NCBI RefSeq assembly: GCF_000953675.1
Contig: NZ_LN679998.1
Coordinates: 1,755,963 to 1,819,962 of the forward strand
Source: Paraclostridium sordellii
GTDB taxonomy: Bacteria > Bacillota > Clostridia > Peptostreptococcales > Peptostreptococcaceae
Length of the DNA: 64,000 nt
Direction: 5' to 3'
Part shown: in pieces, positions 45,348 to 55,600 of the stretch
Layout: every line of letters begins with the position of its first letter
How positions within the stretch are numbered: the first letter of the stretch is position 1
Translations under genes and position numbers: made by a program
Notes under the pieces: generated by a model
The model's database searches: none
The model's input: the letters and a program-made list of their open reading frames with translations, nothing else
What the model was told of the DNA's origin: nothing

Positions 45348-47915
45348 TTATTCAGTTATTCTAATTCTTTCTACAATACTTTCTTTAGATAAGCTCTTGT
45401 AAACTATTAATGGTACTACTAAGCTTATTAAAAACACTGCTATTGTACAAAGTAACAAAGCTCCTATTGGATAAGTATATACTGAATATCTAAGTTTCAT
45501 AATATTAAAACCAAGTATAGAAGCTACCCCTCCTAAAGTAAGATTTGAAATAGTTATTATTAACGCATAATAAAAACCTTCTAGCATAAGCATTTTCTTA
45601 AGCTGTTTTTTAGTCATACCTACTGCTTCTATAGCTGCAAATTCTTTTCTTCTTGATATTATATTTGTTGTCATTGTATTTATAAAATTTAAAACTCCTA
45701 TTAATCCAATTATAACTACCGCGCTCATACCTATTATAGTTATTGATAATTGAACCTCTTTTGCCTCTTCTATGAAAATCCTTTTTGAATAAACCTTAGT
45801 ATATGGATTATTGTATTTTTCATTAATATTAATTATTTCATTTTCTAATTTATCATCATTTTTATTATTAGTATCTATGATTACCTTTTCTATATATGGC
45901 TTATCTACAACATTTTTAAAGTCATTATTATTAACATATAATGAAATGCTAAAGTTTTTAGCACCATCTAGAATTGCCATAACTTCAAACTCATTTTCAG
46001 TGTACCCTTCTTCTACAAGGTTATTTTTAAGATATTTAAAACTAATTTTATCCCCTACCTTTATTTTGCTATCTTCATGCCCTTGGATTATTATATATCC
46101 ACCTTTATTAAACTTTTCTATGTCTATTTCACCACTTATAACTTTTACGTCTCCATAAAAACCTGCATCGTTATTTTCTATCATCCGATCTATTAATATA
46201 CCTGATGATAATCCCATTAAATCAACAGGAAGAACACCTTTAAACTCAACTATATCTTTTGGATCTTCTCCTTCATAAAGCAAATCTTTGTACGATTGTT
46301 CTACTTCTTGAGTTAATACTTCTTCTTTCAAATCCCCTTCATATACTACTCTATTGCTTCCATTGTAAATAGTATATATATTATCTATTTCATTTATATT
46401 TTTTAAGTCTTTTAAAATATTTTCATCCATTGGTATACTTGAATCTTCTTCATAATCAATTTGCCAAACTGATCCATGTTGTATTTCCATATCTCCTAAA
46501 AGTTGTCCATCTGCTGCTTTATTTGGGTCTGAACTGCTAATAATTGTTGCTACCCCTAAAAATATCATACAACTTAGTGACATTGATACTAAAACTAAAA
46601 ATGCTTTTTTCTTATTTCTAAACATATTAGCAAGTGCCATTTTATGAATTTTAGAACCAGTTTTACCTTTTTTAGATTTTTTCTTTATATTATTATCTCT
46701 ATCACTATATCTAATTGCATCTATTGGAGATACTGTACTTGCTATTTTTGCAGGTTTTTTACAAGATAATCTTACTGTTATATATGAAAATACTGTCGCA
46801 AATATAAATATTATTGGATTAAAGTAATTATAAGTGCTTCTATCTAATCCATTTAGTATATTACCAACTATAGGCACAAATATAACTCCTAATAAATAAC
46901 CTATTGTTAGGCCTATTGGGATACTTATTAAACACAAAGTATTAGCCTGAGTTATTACTAGCTTTTTAATTTGTGCTGGTGATGTTCCTATGGTTTTTAA
47001 TAATCCATAATGTTGTATGTCTTTAACAACTGAAATATAAAAGATATTATATATTAGTAAGTATCCACTTAAAAGGATTAGCATTATCATAAGAATTATA
47101 GGTAGTACATTTTTTATTAATTCACTTGTATTATTTACCTGTGTATCTAAATGTGCAGGATTTAAACTAGCTTTTCCACTATAAGGTTTTAAATCTTTTA
47201 TAACTTGGTTAAATTGTGATTCTAAATTTTTATTATTTTTAAAATTAAAATATACACAAGTTGGTCCAACTTCATTATTTTTTCTATATTCATTATAAAA
47301 AGCTTCACTTGCAAAAACATCATGTAGATTCATTACATTTGACACTTTATACTTAAAGTATCCACTTAATCTAAACTTAAAAATCTCAGTTTCACCTGTT
47401 GGATTACCATCTTTTACTTTTGGTATTTCTAAATTTACTTCTGTTCCTATCTTATGTGGTAACTTTAATAAATCTAAAACTATAGTTGGAAGAACTATAT
47501 CATCTTTATTTTCAGGTAGCTTTCCTTCTACCATTTCCATGTGAGGAGTGTTTTTTATACTGTTTTCATCATATATAGTAAGATTTACTGTTTGTGTTAA
47601 TAGTTCTGGATTTTTTATAATTTCAATATTTTTTACTATACCGATTGTATTTTTATCTATTAAATCATGATTCTTTAGCTTTTCAATTTGTTCTTTTGAT
47701 ATATCTTGTAATTGAACATGACTAAGTGTTCCATATTCCATAAACTTATAACTATTAAATGCTTCTAACATAGAATATCCCACGGTAAATAAAGATGTAA
47801 AAAGCACAGTTGTTAAAACTATTGCAATTACAGATACCATATTTCTCATTTTGTTTATTTTAAAATTTCTTTTACTTAATTTTTTTATTATTTTTTGATT
47901 ATTATTGTAAAGCAT
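45348..47915 (-). CDS. FtsX-type ABC transporter permease
   Basis: 855 aa from the ATG at 47915 (the GTG at 47924 is inside the SD AGAGGTG). Two FtsX domains: TM1 at about 30-50 followed by a large extracytoplasmic region (about 55-265), three TM around 270-400, then TM near 445 with a second extracytoplasmic region and three C-terminal TM (about 735-845). Start overlaps the ATPase gene by 14 nt. With the ATPase and the adjoining two-component system it matches antimicrobial-peptide resistance or envelope-stress modules; true substrate unknown. Confidence 0.87.
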   Translation of the reverse strand: MLYNNNQKIIKKLSKRNFKINKMRNMVSVIAIVLTTVLFTSLFTVGYSMLEAFNSYKFMEYGTLSHVQLQDISKEQIEKLKNHDLIDKNTIGIVKNIEIIKNPELLTQTVNLTIYDENSIKNTPHMEMVEGKLPENKDDIVLPTIVLDLLKLPHKIGTEVNLEIPKVKDGNPTGETEIFKFRLSGYFKYKVSNVMNLHDVFASEAFYNEYRKNNEVGPTCVYFNFKNNKNLESQFNQVIKDLKPYSGKASLNPAHLDTQVNNTSELIKNVLPIILMIMLILLSGYLLIYNIFYISVVKDIQHYGLLKTIGTSPAQIKKLVITQANTLCLISIPIGLTIGYLLGVIFVPIVGNILNGLDRSTYNYFNPIIFIFATVFSYITVRLSCKKPAKIASTVSPIDAIRYSDRDNNIKKKSKKGKTGSKIHKMALANMFRNKKKAFLVLVSMSLSCMIFLGVATIISSSDPNKAADGQLLGDMEIQHGSVWQIDYEEDSSIPMDENILKDLKNINEIDNIYTIYNGSNRVVYEGDLKEEVLTQEVEQSYKDLLYEGEDPKDIVEFKGVLPVDLMGLSSGILIDRMIENNDAGFYGDVKVISGEIDIEKFNKGGYIIIQGHEDSKIKVGDKISFKYLKNNLVEEGYTENEFEVMAILDGAKNFSISLYVNNNDFKNVVDKPYIEKVIIDTNNKNDDKLENEIININEKYNNPYTKVYSKRIFIEEAKEVQLSITIIGMSAVVIIGLIGVLNFINTMTTNIISRRKEFAAIEAVGMTKKQLKKMLMLEGFYYALIITISNLTLGGVASILGFNIMKLRYSVYTYPIGALLLCTIAVFLISLVVPLIVYKSLSKESIVERIRITE

Positions 47916-48591
47916 AGTTTTCACCTCTGTTTACAACCTTACCATCTTCAATTCTAATTATTCTTTCAGCCATTTGAGCTATTTGTTCATTATGAGTTAT
48001 CATTATTATTGTTTGACTAAACTTTTGACTTGTTATTTTTAAAAGACCTAATACGTCTTGTTCTGTTTTACTATCTAGATTTCCTGTTGGCTCATCTGCT
48101 AGTATTATTGATGGTTTTGTTGCAAGAGCTCTTGCTATGGCAACACGCTGTTGTTGTCCTCCCGATAGATTATTAGGAAGTTCATTTACTTTTGATGTAA
48201 GTCCTAGTATATCTATTATTTCATTTATATATTTTTCATCTATTTTACATCCATCTAATTCTATTGGAAGTACTATATTTTCATAAACATTTAATATTGG
48301 TACTAAGTTATAGCTTTGAAATATAAATCCAACATTTCTACGTCTAAATATTGTAAGTTCTTCGTCATTCATATTAAAAATATCATTATTTTCTATTATT
48401 ATTTTTCCTTCACTTGCTCTATCAAGTCCCCCAAGCATATGAAGAAGTGTACTTTTACCACTACCAGATGTACCTACTATAGCAACAAATTCCCCTTTAT
48501 TTATGCTTATATCAATACCATCTAATGCTTTTACTAAGTTTTCACCTTTTCCATAATATTTTTTTAAATTTTTACTTTCTAATATCTTCAT
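47902..48591 (-). CDS. ABC transporter ATPase (MacB/LolD type)
   Basis: 229 aa. Walker A GTSGSGKS, Q-loop FIFQSYNLVP, signature LSGGQQQRVA, Walker B IILADEPTGNLDS, H-loop ITHN. Pairs with the FtsX permease whose start overlaps its 3' end. Promoter region upstream (48592-48780) holds two 14-bp direct repeats likely bound by the response regulator encoded further upstream. Confidence 0.93.
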   Translation of the reverse strand: MKILESKNLKKYYGKGENLVKALDGIDISINKGEFVAIVGTSGSGKSTLLHMLGGLDRASEGKIIIENNDIFNMNDEELTIFRRRNVGFIFQSYNLVPILNVYENIVLPIELDGCKIDEKYINEIIDILGLTSKVNELPNNLSGGQQQRVAIARALATKPSIILADEPTGNLDSKTEQDVLGLLKITSQKFSQTIIMITHNEQIAQMAERIIRIEDGKVVNRGENYALQ

Positions 48592-48693
48592 TTATATTTA
48601 ATCCCCCATTCCCAAATTAACAATTATATTTTAAATCAATTAGTTTATTTATTTAAATATTATCATATAAATATTTCTAAAATCCTCACAGTG

Positions 48694-48739
48694 TTGAGAT
48701 ATTTTAACTTTAAATTATAACAATCTTGAGATATTTTAA
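48694..48739 (-). promoter_or_regulatory. Twin 14-bp direct repeats upstream of the ABC operon
   Basis: TTGAGATATTTTAA occurs at 48694-48707 and 48726-48739, 32 bp apart (three helical turns), between the kinase stop and the ATPase start. Probable binding sites for the OmpR-type regulator encoded at 49837-50532 (inference). Confidence 0.5.
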
Positions 48740-48742
48740 TAA

Positions 48743-48776
48743 AAAAATACACTGCTTAAATTTGCAGTGTATTTTT
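48743..48776 (-). terminator. Terminator of the two-component operon
   Basis: AAAAATACACTGC / GCAGTGTATTTTT, 13-bp stem, 8-nt loop, 7 nt after the kinase stop, separating the regulatory genes from the ABC genes. Confidence 0.8.
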
Positions 48777-48782
48777 ATTGAT

Positions 48783-49847
48783 TTAGTCTTTAAAAAATAT
48801 AGCAAAAGTAGTTCCCTCACCTTTTTTAGAAGTTACTTTAATATATCCATTTTGCTTATTTATAATTTCTCTAGATAAGTATAATCCAACTCCTACTCCC
48901 TCTGTATCACTAACATCTATGCTTCTGTAAAAACGCTTAAATATATGATTAATTTCATATTCATCAATTCCAATTCCATTATCTATTATACTAAGCTTAC
49001 TAAATAACTCCATTTTCTCTAGATTTAATTTTATATTTCCATTGTAATTAGTATATTTTACAGCATTTTCTATTATATTAAATATAGCTTCTGTAGTCCA
49101 TTTTTTATCATGGCAAAGCTCTAATTTATCGTCAATATCTATTTCTAAAGATATATTTTTTTCCTCTGCTTTTAAATATATTCCACTTAGTGCACTGGCA
49201 ATTGTATCACTTATTCTAGACTTTGTTATGTTTAATTCGATTATACCTGTTTCTAATCTAGACATCTTTATAAGTGACTTTACTAGCCATTCTAACTTAT
49301 TTACTTGATGTCTCATGTTGTTTAAAAAGTAAATTTGTTTATCTCTATCTAGTTCTCTATTTAATAAAGTTTCATTATATATTGAAATATTTGCTATAGG
49401 AGTTTTTATTTGATGTGAAATATCTGATATTAATGTCTTTATACTGTCTTTCTCCTTTAGATACCTATTGTTTTTGTTTTCCATAATCTCAACCATGTTT
49501 TTAAATTTATTTTGAACCTTGCATATTAAGGTATCTTTATTTAATTCTAAATTTTGATTTTTATTTCCAGCTATAAATTCGTCTATGCTAGTTATAAGTT
49601 TGTCACTAAATTCAACTATATTACGTCTTATGACATATACAAATAAAAATGAAATTACTAGTAATGCTACTATAAAGCATAAACTTATTAAGTTGATGTT
49701 TTTAATTAAATCATATGATTTTGGATACATGTATATAATATCTTTTGTTTGTTTTCTTATTAAAAATAAATAAGTACATGATATTATAATATATATAATA
49801 AAGAAATTTATATAAAGATTGCTTTTATTAATTTTTTTATAATTCAT
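48783..49847 (-). CDS. Sensor histidine kinase
   Basis: 354 aa from the ATG at 49847 (GGTGGAAAAG upstream; the frame is open back to 49880 inside the regulator gene). Two TM helices (about 12-30 and 50-70) with a short outside loop, cytoplasmic linker, HisKA H-box SDISHQIKTPIAN (about 140), HATPase motifs NIIENAVKYT, DNGIGID, GVGVGLYL. It overlaps the regulator stop by 11 nt. Short-loop kinases of this type usually sense membrane stress or a partner ABC transporter. Confidence 0.9.
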   Translation of the reverse strand: MNYKKINKSNLYINFFIIYIIISCTYLFLIRKQTKDIIYMYPKSYDLIKNINLISLCFIVALLVISFLFVYVIRRNIVEFSDKLITSIDEFIAGNKNQNLELNKDTLICKVQNKFKNMVEIMENKNNRYLKEKDSIKTLISDISHQIKTPIANISIYNETLLNRELDRDKQIYFLNNMRHQVNKLEWLVKSLIKMSRLETGIIELNITKSRISDTIASALSGIYLKAEEKNISLEIDIDDKLELCHDKKWTTEAIFNIIENAVKYTNYNGNIKLNLEKMELFSKLSIIDNGIGIDEYEINHIFKRFYRSIDVSDTEGVGVGLYLSREIINKQNGYIKVTSKKGEGTTFAIFFKD

Positions 49848-50532
49848 CTTTTCCACCAACCCACATATATCCCATTCCATAAATAGTTTTTATATATTTA
49901 TGAGTAGCTGTTTTATTATCTATTTTTCTTCTTAATCTATTTATGTTTACCGTTAAGGCATGTTCTTCTATGTATTCTCCATCATTATCCCAAATAAAAT
50001 CTATTAAAGATTGTCTTGTAACTATTTGTTTTTTACATTGAACTAGTTTTTTTAGTATCTTATATTCTATTGGTGATAGTACTATATTTACTTTACTTTT
50101 AGTTACTATCATTTTGTCAAAATTAAAAGTAAAATCTCCATCAATTAAAACTTCATCTTCTAGTTCTTTATTGCCACATCTTCTTATTAGCGCACCTACT
50201 CTTTGGGTTAAGATATTTATGCTAAAAGGTTTTGTGATATAATCATCAGCTCCTAGTTTAAATCCTTTTATAATATCTGTTTCCATATCACATGCTGTTA
50301 AAAATAATATTCCTATATTTGAAGCTTGTCTAATTTCTTTGCAAAATTCAAAACCATTACCATCTGGTAAGTTTACATCTAAGATAATTAAATCTATGTT
50401 ATTTTCTTTCAAAATCTCTCTTGCATCATTTAAACTATATACTGGTATGACGTTAAATCCATCAGCATTTAGATTAAAACATATACCATGATTAAGTATA
50501 GTATCATCTTCTACTATTAATATGTTTTTCAT
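49837..50532 (-). CDS. OmpR/PhoB-family response regulator
   Basis: 231 aa. Receiver with EDD (8-10), phospho-Asp in IILDVNLPDGNG (about 53), Thr in LFLTACD, Lys in ITKPFS; winged-helix effector with EEHALTVNINRLRRKI and IKTIYGMGYMW. Co-translated with the kinase. Likely regulates the FtsX-type ABC operon downstream through the repeats at 48694-48739. Confidence 0.93.
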   Translation of the reverse strand: MKNILIVEDDTILNHGICFNLNADGFNVIPVYSLNDAREILKENNIDLIILDVNLPDGNGFEFCKEIRQASNIGILFLTACDMETDIIKGFKLGADDYITKPFSINILTQRVGALIRRCGNKELEDEVLIDGDFTFNFDKMIVTKSKVNIVLSPIEYKILKKLVQCKKQIVTRQSLIDFIWDNDGEYIEEHALTVNINRLRRKIDNKTATHKYIKTIYGMGYMWVGGKDEL

Positions 50533-50573
50533 TTTTTATCCCCCGATAAGCTAGTTAATTTTATAATTCTAAT

Positions 50574-50621
50574 AATATTATATTCTATATTTATTTAGTA
50601 ATAAATATAGAATATAATATT
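50574..50621. promoter_or_regulatory. 48-nt inverted repeat before the response regulator
   Basis: 22-bp perfect arms (AATATTATATTCTATATTTATT and complement, 4-nt spacer), about 40 nt before the regulator ATG and downstream of the M42 terminator. Either an operator or a leader hairpin; not a classic terminator because the tail is not U-rich on the minus strand. Confidence 0.45.
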
Positions 50622-50637
50622 GCAATTTAAAATAAAC

Positions 50638-50666
50638 TACCACCCCAATAATAAAATGGGGTGGTA
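50638..50666 (-). terminator. M42 peptidase gene terminator
   Basis: TACCACCCCA / TGGGGTGGTA, a GC-rich stem for this genome, 9-nt loop, 44 nt after the stop at 50710. Confidence 0.75.
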
Positions 50667-50709
50667 AATTTCTTTACAATATATATAATATTTTTATATA
50701 AAACTAATT

Positions 50710-51774
50710 TTAATTATTTAATATTTTATTATATCTATCATTATCTATCTTCTGTATAAATTCACTTAACAATCTAACTGTGTTATCATAGTCATCTTTA
50801 TGAATAATACTTGCATGGGAATGTATATATCTTGTAGGTATGCCAATACTTATACATGGAGCTCCATCATGAGCTACATGCATTTGGCTAGCATCTGTAC
50901 CCCCAAATGGAAGTGCATTTATTTGATATGGTATTTGTAGTTCTTCAGCTAAGTCTATTAAGTAATTTTTCAAACCTACATGACCTACTAATCCTCCATC
51001 AAATATATGAATTTGAGGTCCATTTCCAAGTTTTCCATCACCAAGTCTAGTATCACTTCCTGGAGTATCATTAGCTATACTTACATCAAGAGAAAATCCT
51101 ATATCTGGATTAACTACATTAGATGCAGTCTTTGCACCTCTGCATCCAACTTCTTCTTGAACTGTTCCTACTGCATAAACTATATTTTTATGAGCTTTAT
51201 TTTTTAAATCTTTTAAAATATCTATACATAAAGCACACCCAACCCTATCATCCCAAGCTTTTGCAAGTAAATATTTTGTATTAGCCATTTGAGAAAATTC
51301 AAAATAAGGAGTTATCATATCCCCTTGTCTTATACCTAACTTTTCAACCTCTTCTTTAGAGTCTACTCCTATATCAATAAACATATTCTCTTTATCTATA
51401 GCTGCTTTGGCATCTTTACTTGGCTTACCATTTATAATTCCTATGTATTCATGACCTTTAGATGTAGTTATTAAAACCTTCTGACTTAGCATAACTTTAC
51501 CATTCCATCCCCCTAGTGTCTGAAACGTTATAAATCCATTATCATTTATGTTAGCAACTAAAAACCCAATTTCATCCATATGCCCAGAAATCATTATTTT
51601 AGGACCATTTTTCTCTCCTACTTTTTTGCATATTAAACTTCCTAATTTATCAGTATAAATATCATCTGCATAATCATTTATATATTCTTTCATTAAATTT
51701 CTTACATCTTTTTCATTTCCAGCTACTCCCTTTGCTTCTGTAAGTTTTTTAAACATATCTAATTGACTATTCAT
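50710..51774 (-). CDS. M42 family glutamyl/cellulase-type metal aminopeptidase
   Basis: 354 aa. Metal ligands and motifs of the dodecameric M42/TET aminopeptidases: SGHMDEIGFL (His, Asp), KAWDDRVGC (Asp), GTVQEEVGCRGA (catalytic Glu pair), GFSLDVSIANDTP, and GIPTRYIHSHASI (His). Cytosolic; trims peptides from proteolysis, apt for a peptide-fermenting organism. SD GGGGGAT before ATG. Monocistronic. Confidence 0.92.
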   Translation of the reverse strand: MNSQLDMFKKLTEAKGVAGNEKDVRNLMKEYINDYADDIYTDKLGSLICKKVGEKNGPKIMISGHMDEIGFLVANINDNGFITFQTLGGWNGKVMLSQKVLITTSKGHEYIGIINGKPSKDAKAAIDKENMFIDIGVDSKEEVEKLGIRQGDMITPYFEFSQMANTKYLLAKAWDDRVGCALCIDILKDLKNKAHKNIVYAVGTVQEEVGCRGAKTASNVVNPDIGFSLDVSIANDTPGSDTRLGDGKLGNGPQIHIFDGGLVGHVGLKNYLIDLAEELQIPYQINALPFGGTDASQMHVAHDGAPCISIGIPTRYIHSHASIIHKDDYDNTVRLLSEFIQKIDNDRYNKILNN

Positions 51775-51875
51775 TTTTTATCCCCCTAATTTTTTAATTT
51801 CTATAATTATATATTTTTTTATTTTTCATTTCAATTGATTTCCTGAATTTTCTAATTTTTATTTAAATTCTAAAT

Positions 51876-51909
51876 AAAGAGAAGTTCAGTTTTTTCTGAA
51901 CTTCTCTTT
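51876..51909. terminator. sfsA terminator
   Basis: AAAGAGAAGTTCAG / CTGAACTTCTCTTT, 14-bp stem, 6-nt T loop, 13 nt after the sfsA stop. Confidence 0.8.
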
Positions 51910-51921
51910 ATATTCCATGTA

Positions 51922-52617
51922 TTACAATACAATGTCTACTTTATTTTTTATATCTAAAGAATTTAATGTTACGTCACAATCATATGCTAATATATTAACA
52001 CCCTTAGAGTAAGCATTTTTTAAAGCTTGGCCAAACGCTTTATGCATTTTTATATTTGGAGTAAAATATTTTACATTATCCATTTGAATTACAAATAGTA
52101 TATAACTTAAATATCCATCATCTGTAGCTTTTATTAGCTCATTAATATGTTTTACTCCCCTTTCAGTTTTAGCGTCAGGAAATAAAACAATACCATCTTC
52201 TTCTAGAGTTACACCTTTTACTTCTAAAAATGCTTTTTCAGTATCTGTTTCAATATATATATCAAATCTAGAATCCCCATATGTTTTTTCTGGCTTTATA
52301 TACTTTATATCTCCTTTTAATCCTGGTAAATTTATTTGGTTATTTATCAAAGCTTCATAAGCCACTTTATTAGGAGCTTGTGAGTCCATGTTAATTAACC
52401 TATTTCCTTTAATTACGCTTATTAATGAAAATTTAGTTTTTCTTTTGGGGTTGTCATGTTCTTGTAAATATACTTTACACCCGGGAATTAATAGCTCTCT
52501 GCATTTACCTGTATTTTTCACATGTACAACTTCTTCTTTGCCCTTTACTATACAATGAGCTATAAATCTATTTGGTCTTTCTATAAATATTGCTTCTACT
52601 ATATTTTCGTATATCAT
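51922..52617 (-). CDS. sfsA: SfsA family DNA/RNA nuclease-like protein
   Basis: 231 aa. Family motifs: RFIAHC, HVKNTGKCRELLIPG, YGDSRFDIYIE, AFLEVKGVTLEEDGI (nuclease-like E-x-K) and FPDAKTERGVKHI. First described as a sugar fermentation stimulation protein in E. coli; structure suggests nucleic-acid cleavage or binding. It starts 13 nt after the permease stop and may be read through from the ABC operon. Confidence 0.95.
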   Translation of the reverse strand: MIYENIVEAIFIERPNRFIAHCIVKGKEEVVHVKNTGKCRELLIPGCKVYLQEHDNPKRKTKFSLISVIKGNRLINMDSQAPNKVAYEALINNQINLPGLKGDIKYIKPEKTYGDSRFDIYIETDTEKAFLEVKGVTLEEDGIVLFPDAKTERGVKHINELIKATDDGYLSYILFVIQMDNVKYFTPNIKMHKAFGQALKNAYSKGVNILAYDCDVTLNSLDIKNKVDIVL

Positions 52618-52630
52618 TTTATAACCTCTA

Positions 52631-55600
52631 CTAATCTACAGATTTTAAAGATTCAACCATCTTTATCTTTTTAAGTTTATAGTACATACATAAATTCACT
52701 AGTGCTGCAAATATAAGTGTAAGTAAAGCAGAAAGTATAAAACTTAAAAGCTTTATTTCTCTTCCAAACATTATAAAATCCAATTCTGCAGTTGTCATTA
52801 TGAACTTATGTAAAAATACTCCTACAAACAATCCTAAAAAGGTTCCTATTACTGTTAAAATTATGTTCTCCCTAAATACATATGAAGCTACTTCCTTATC
52901 ATAAAATCCAAGAACTTTAATAGTTGCAATTTCTCGTATTCTTTCACTAATATTGACATTAGTTAGGTTATATAACACAATAAATGCTAACGCTCCGGCT
53001 GATACGATTATAAGAATCACTACACTATTTAAGTTTGAAATCATATCCTCAAATGATTGTCTTGATGTAGTATTAAAAGCAGCAGAGCTTATATTTTCTT
53101 TATTAATTATATCTTTTACTAACTCACTTTCTGAAATATTTTTAGTTGATACATTTGTGAAAACTTGATTAAATTTAGCTTCATGATTAAATATCTCCTT
53201 GTATAATTTAGGACTCATGTATATATAGTGACCGACATAATTTTCTACTATTCCATTAACTTTAACTATGTGCTTTTTGTTTTCTCCGCTTTCTAATGTT
53301 ATTGAATCTCCAGATTTAACCTTAAGAAGTCTAGCTAACTTTTCAGTTATTAAAACTCCTGAATCTTCTAACTTATATACTTTTTTATTTACCCTATTTT
53401 GTAGAGTTATAAATTTATTTATTTTATTTTTATCTTCTGGGATTATAATATTTGCATCTTTTTCATTTAATCCATTTGAAATTTTAATACTTTTATTTTT
53501 TACATTTAAATAATCTTGTATCCTCTTATCATTATCTAAATTTTTTGATTTATTACTCTTTTCTATCTCCTTATTGTAAGTTAAGGTCATATTATATTTA
53601 ATAATATTTCCATATTGATTGTCTACAATAGAAGAAATAGAATCTTTTACTCCAAATCCAGTAACCAAAAGAGCAGTACATCCAGCCACTCCAACTATAG
53701 TCATAAAAAATCTTTTTTTATACCTAAAAATATTTCTACATGTTACCTTTTGTGAAAAAGTTAGTTTATTCCATATAAATGTAATACGTTCAAGAATAAT
53801 TCTTTTACCTTCTTTTGGAGCTTTAGGTCTCATAAGAGTAGAGGGAACTTCTTTTAGTTCTTTATAACAAGAATATATGGCTGCCAAAGTAGTTGTTAAT
53901 ATAGCTATTAATGTTGATATTAGCACTAAATATAAATCAAACTGCAAGGAAACTTTTGGTAAATTATAGGTCATTGTTGCATACGCATCATATATTATAG
54001 TAGGAAATACTGTAAGTCCGATAATATTTCCTATTATACTCCCTCCTAAGCTAGCCGTAAGTGAATATAATATATATTTACTCATTATAGTAAATTGATT
54101 ATATCCTAGAGCCTTCATAGTTCCAATATTAATTCTTTGTTCATCAACCATTCTAGTCATGGTAGTTAAGCATATTAATGCAGCTAGCGAAAAGAAAAAT
54201 ACCGGGAAAATTTTAGATATAGAATTTATACTATCTGCAGAATTTTTAAAATCAACGAATCCGTAGTTTGTATATCTATCAAGTACATACCACTTACCAG
54301 ATTTAACTTCTTTGATTTTATCTTCTTCTTCTTTAATTTTATTCTCTGCATTTAATAGCTCTTCATCTGCATTTTCTTTGTTTTTTTCATACTCTTTTTC
54401 AGCTTTTTCCAAACTTTTTTTATTATTTGAAATTTTCTTTCTAGCTGCTTTGAACTGATTTAATCCCTGTGATTCTTTATCATTTAGAACTTGTTTTTTA
54501 GAACTTAAATCCTTTTTACTATTATTTAAAATATCTTTAGCTGAATTAAGTTTAATTTCAGTATCATTAAGTAAATTTTCTTTAGCTTGCAACTCATTAT
54601 TTGCTAATACTATACCACTTTGTAGTCTATCTAGCTTTTCTTTACTTTGAGATAAAACTTCTTCCAACTCTTTTTTCTTGTTGTCATCTAAATATTCATT
54701 TGAAAGCAATTCTTCAATGCTTTTAATATATTCTTCTAATTCTTTTGCTTTGTTTTCTTGGATATGTATTTCATTTTTTGCATCTTTTATAGAAATTTTA
54801 AAAGTTTGTTTATTTTTTTCAAATTCACTTAATTTTTTATTTAGTTCATTTTCATTTGAATTTAACTGTTCTTCTGCATCTTTAAGTTTTGATTTAGCAT
54901 TTGAAATTTCATCATTAAATAGTTTTTGCTTATTATTAAGGTCATTTTCTCCTTCAGTAAGTTCATTTTTTGCTAAATTAAGCCTATTTTCAGCATCATT
55001 TAAATCTTTATAAGCTTCAACTCTTTTTTGTTTTAATTCTTCTTTTCCTTCATTTAAATCATTTCTAGCAGTATTTAAAATTTCATTATATCTTAGCTTA
55101 GATCTATCTTCTCCTAGTGATTCTACTTCTTTTTTTACTTTATTTACAAAGTCTTTATATTTATCTGAATATGTATTAATCTTATTAGATTCTTTTAATG
55201 TTATATATACTTCTGTGTATACATCTTGCTTAAATTCACTATTTAAAACCATCATAAAGCTATCTAGTTGTCCATTACCTATAGAGCTACTTCCTTTAGC
55301 TCTTGATACATAATATGGAGTTTTTACTTTTCCAACAACTTTATATTCATTACGTTTTAATGTATCCTTTATATTCTCATTATTATCTCCATAAAGCTTT
55401 ATGGTACTTCCTATAGGAATATTTATATAATCATCAACTAAACATTCATTAGGACTATTTGGGTAATGTCCCTCAACTATATCTACTTTATTTATATAAT
55501 TTTTACCAGATTTAGGTAGTCCATGAATCTTTAATACCATTTGTTTATTATCTATACTAGTTAAGGCTTCTTTTGAAAAAGTTGGATATACATTTTTAAC

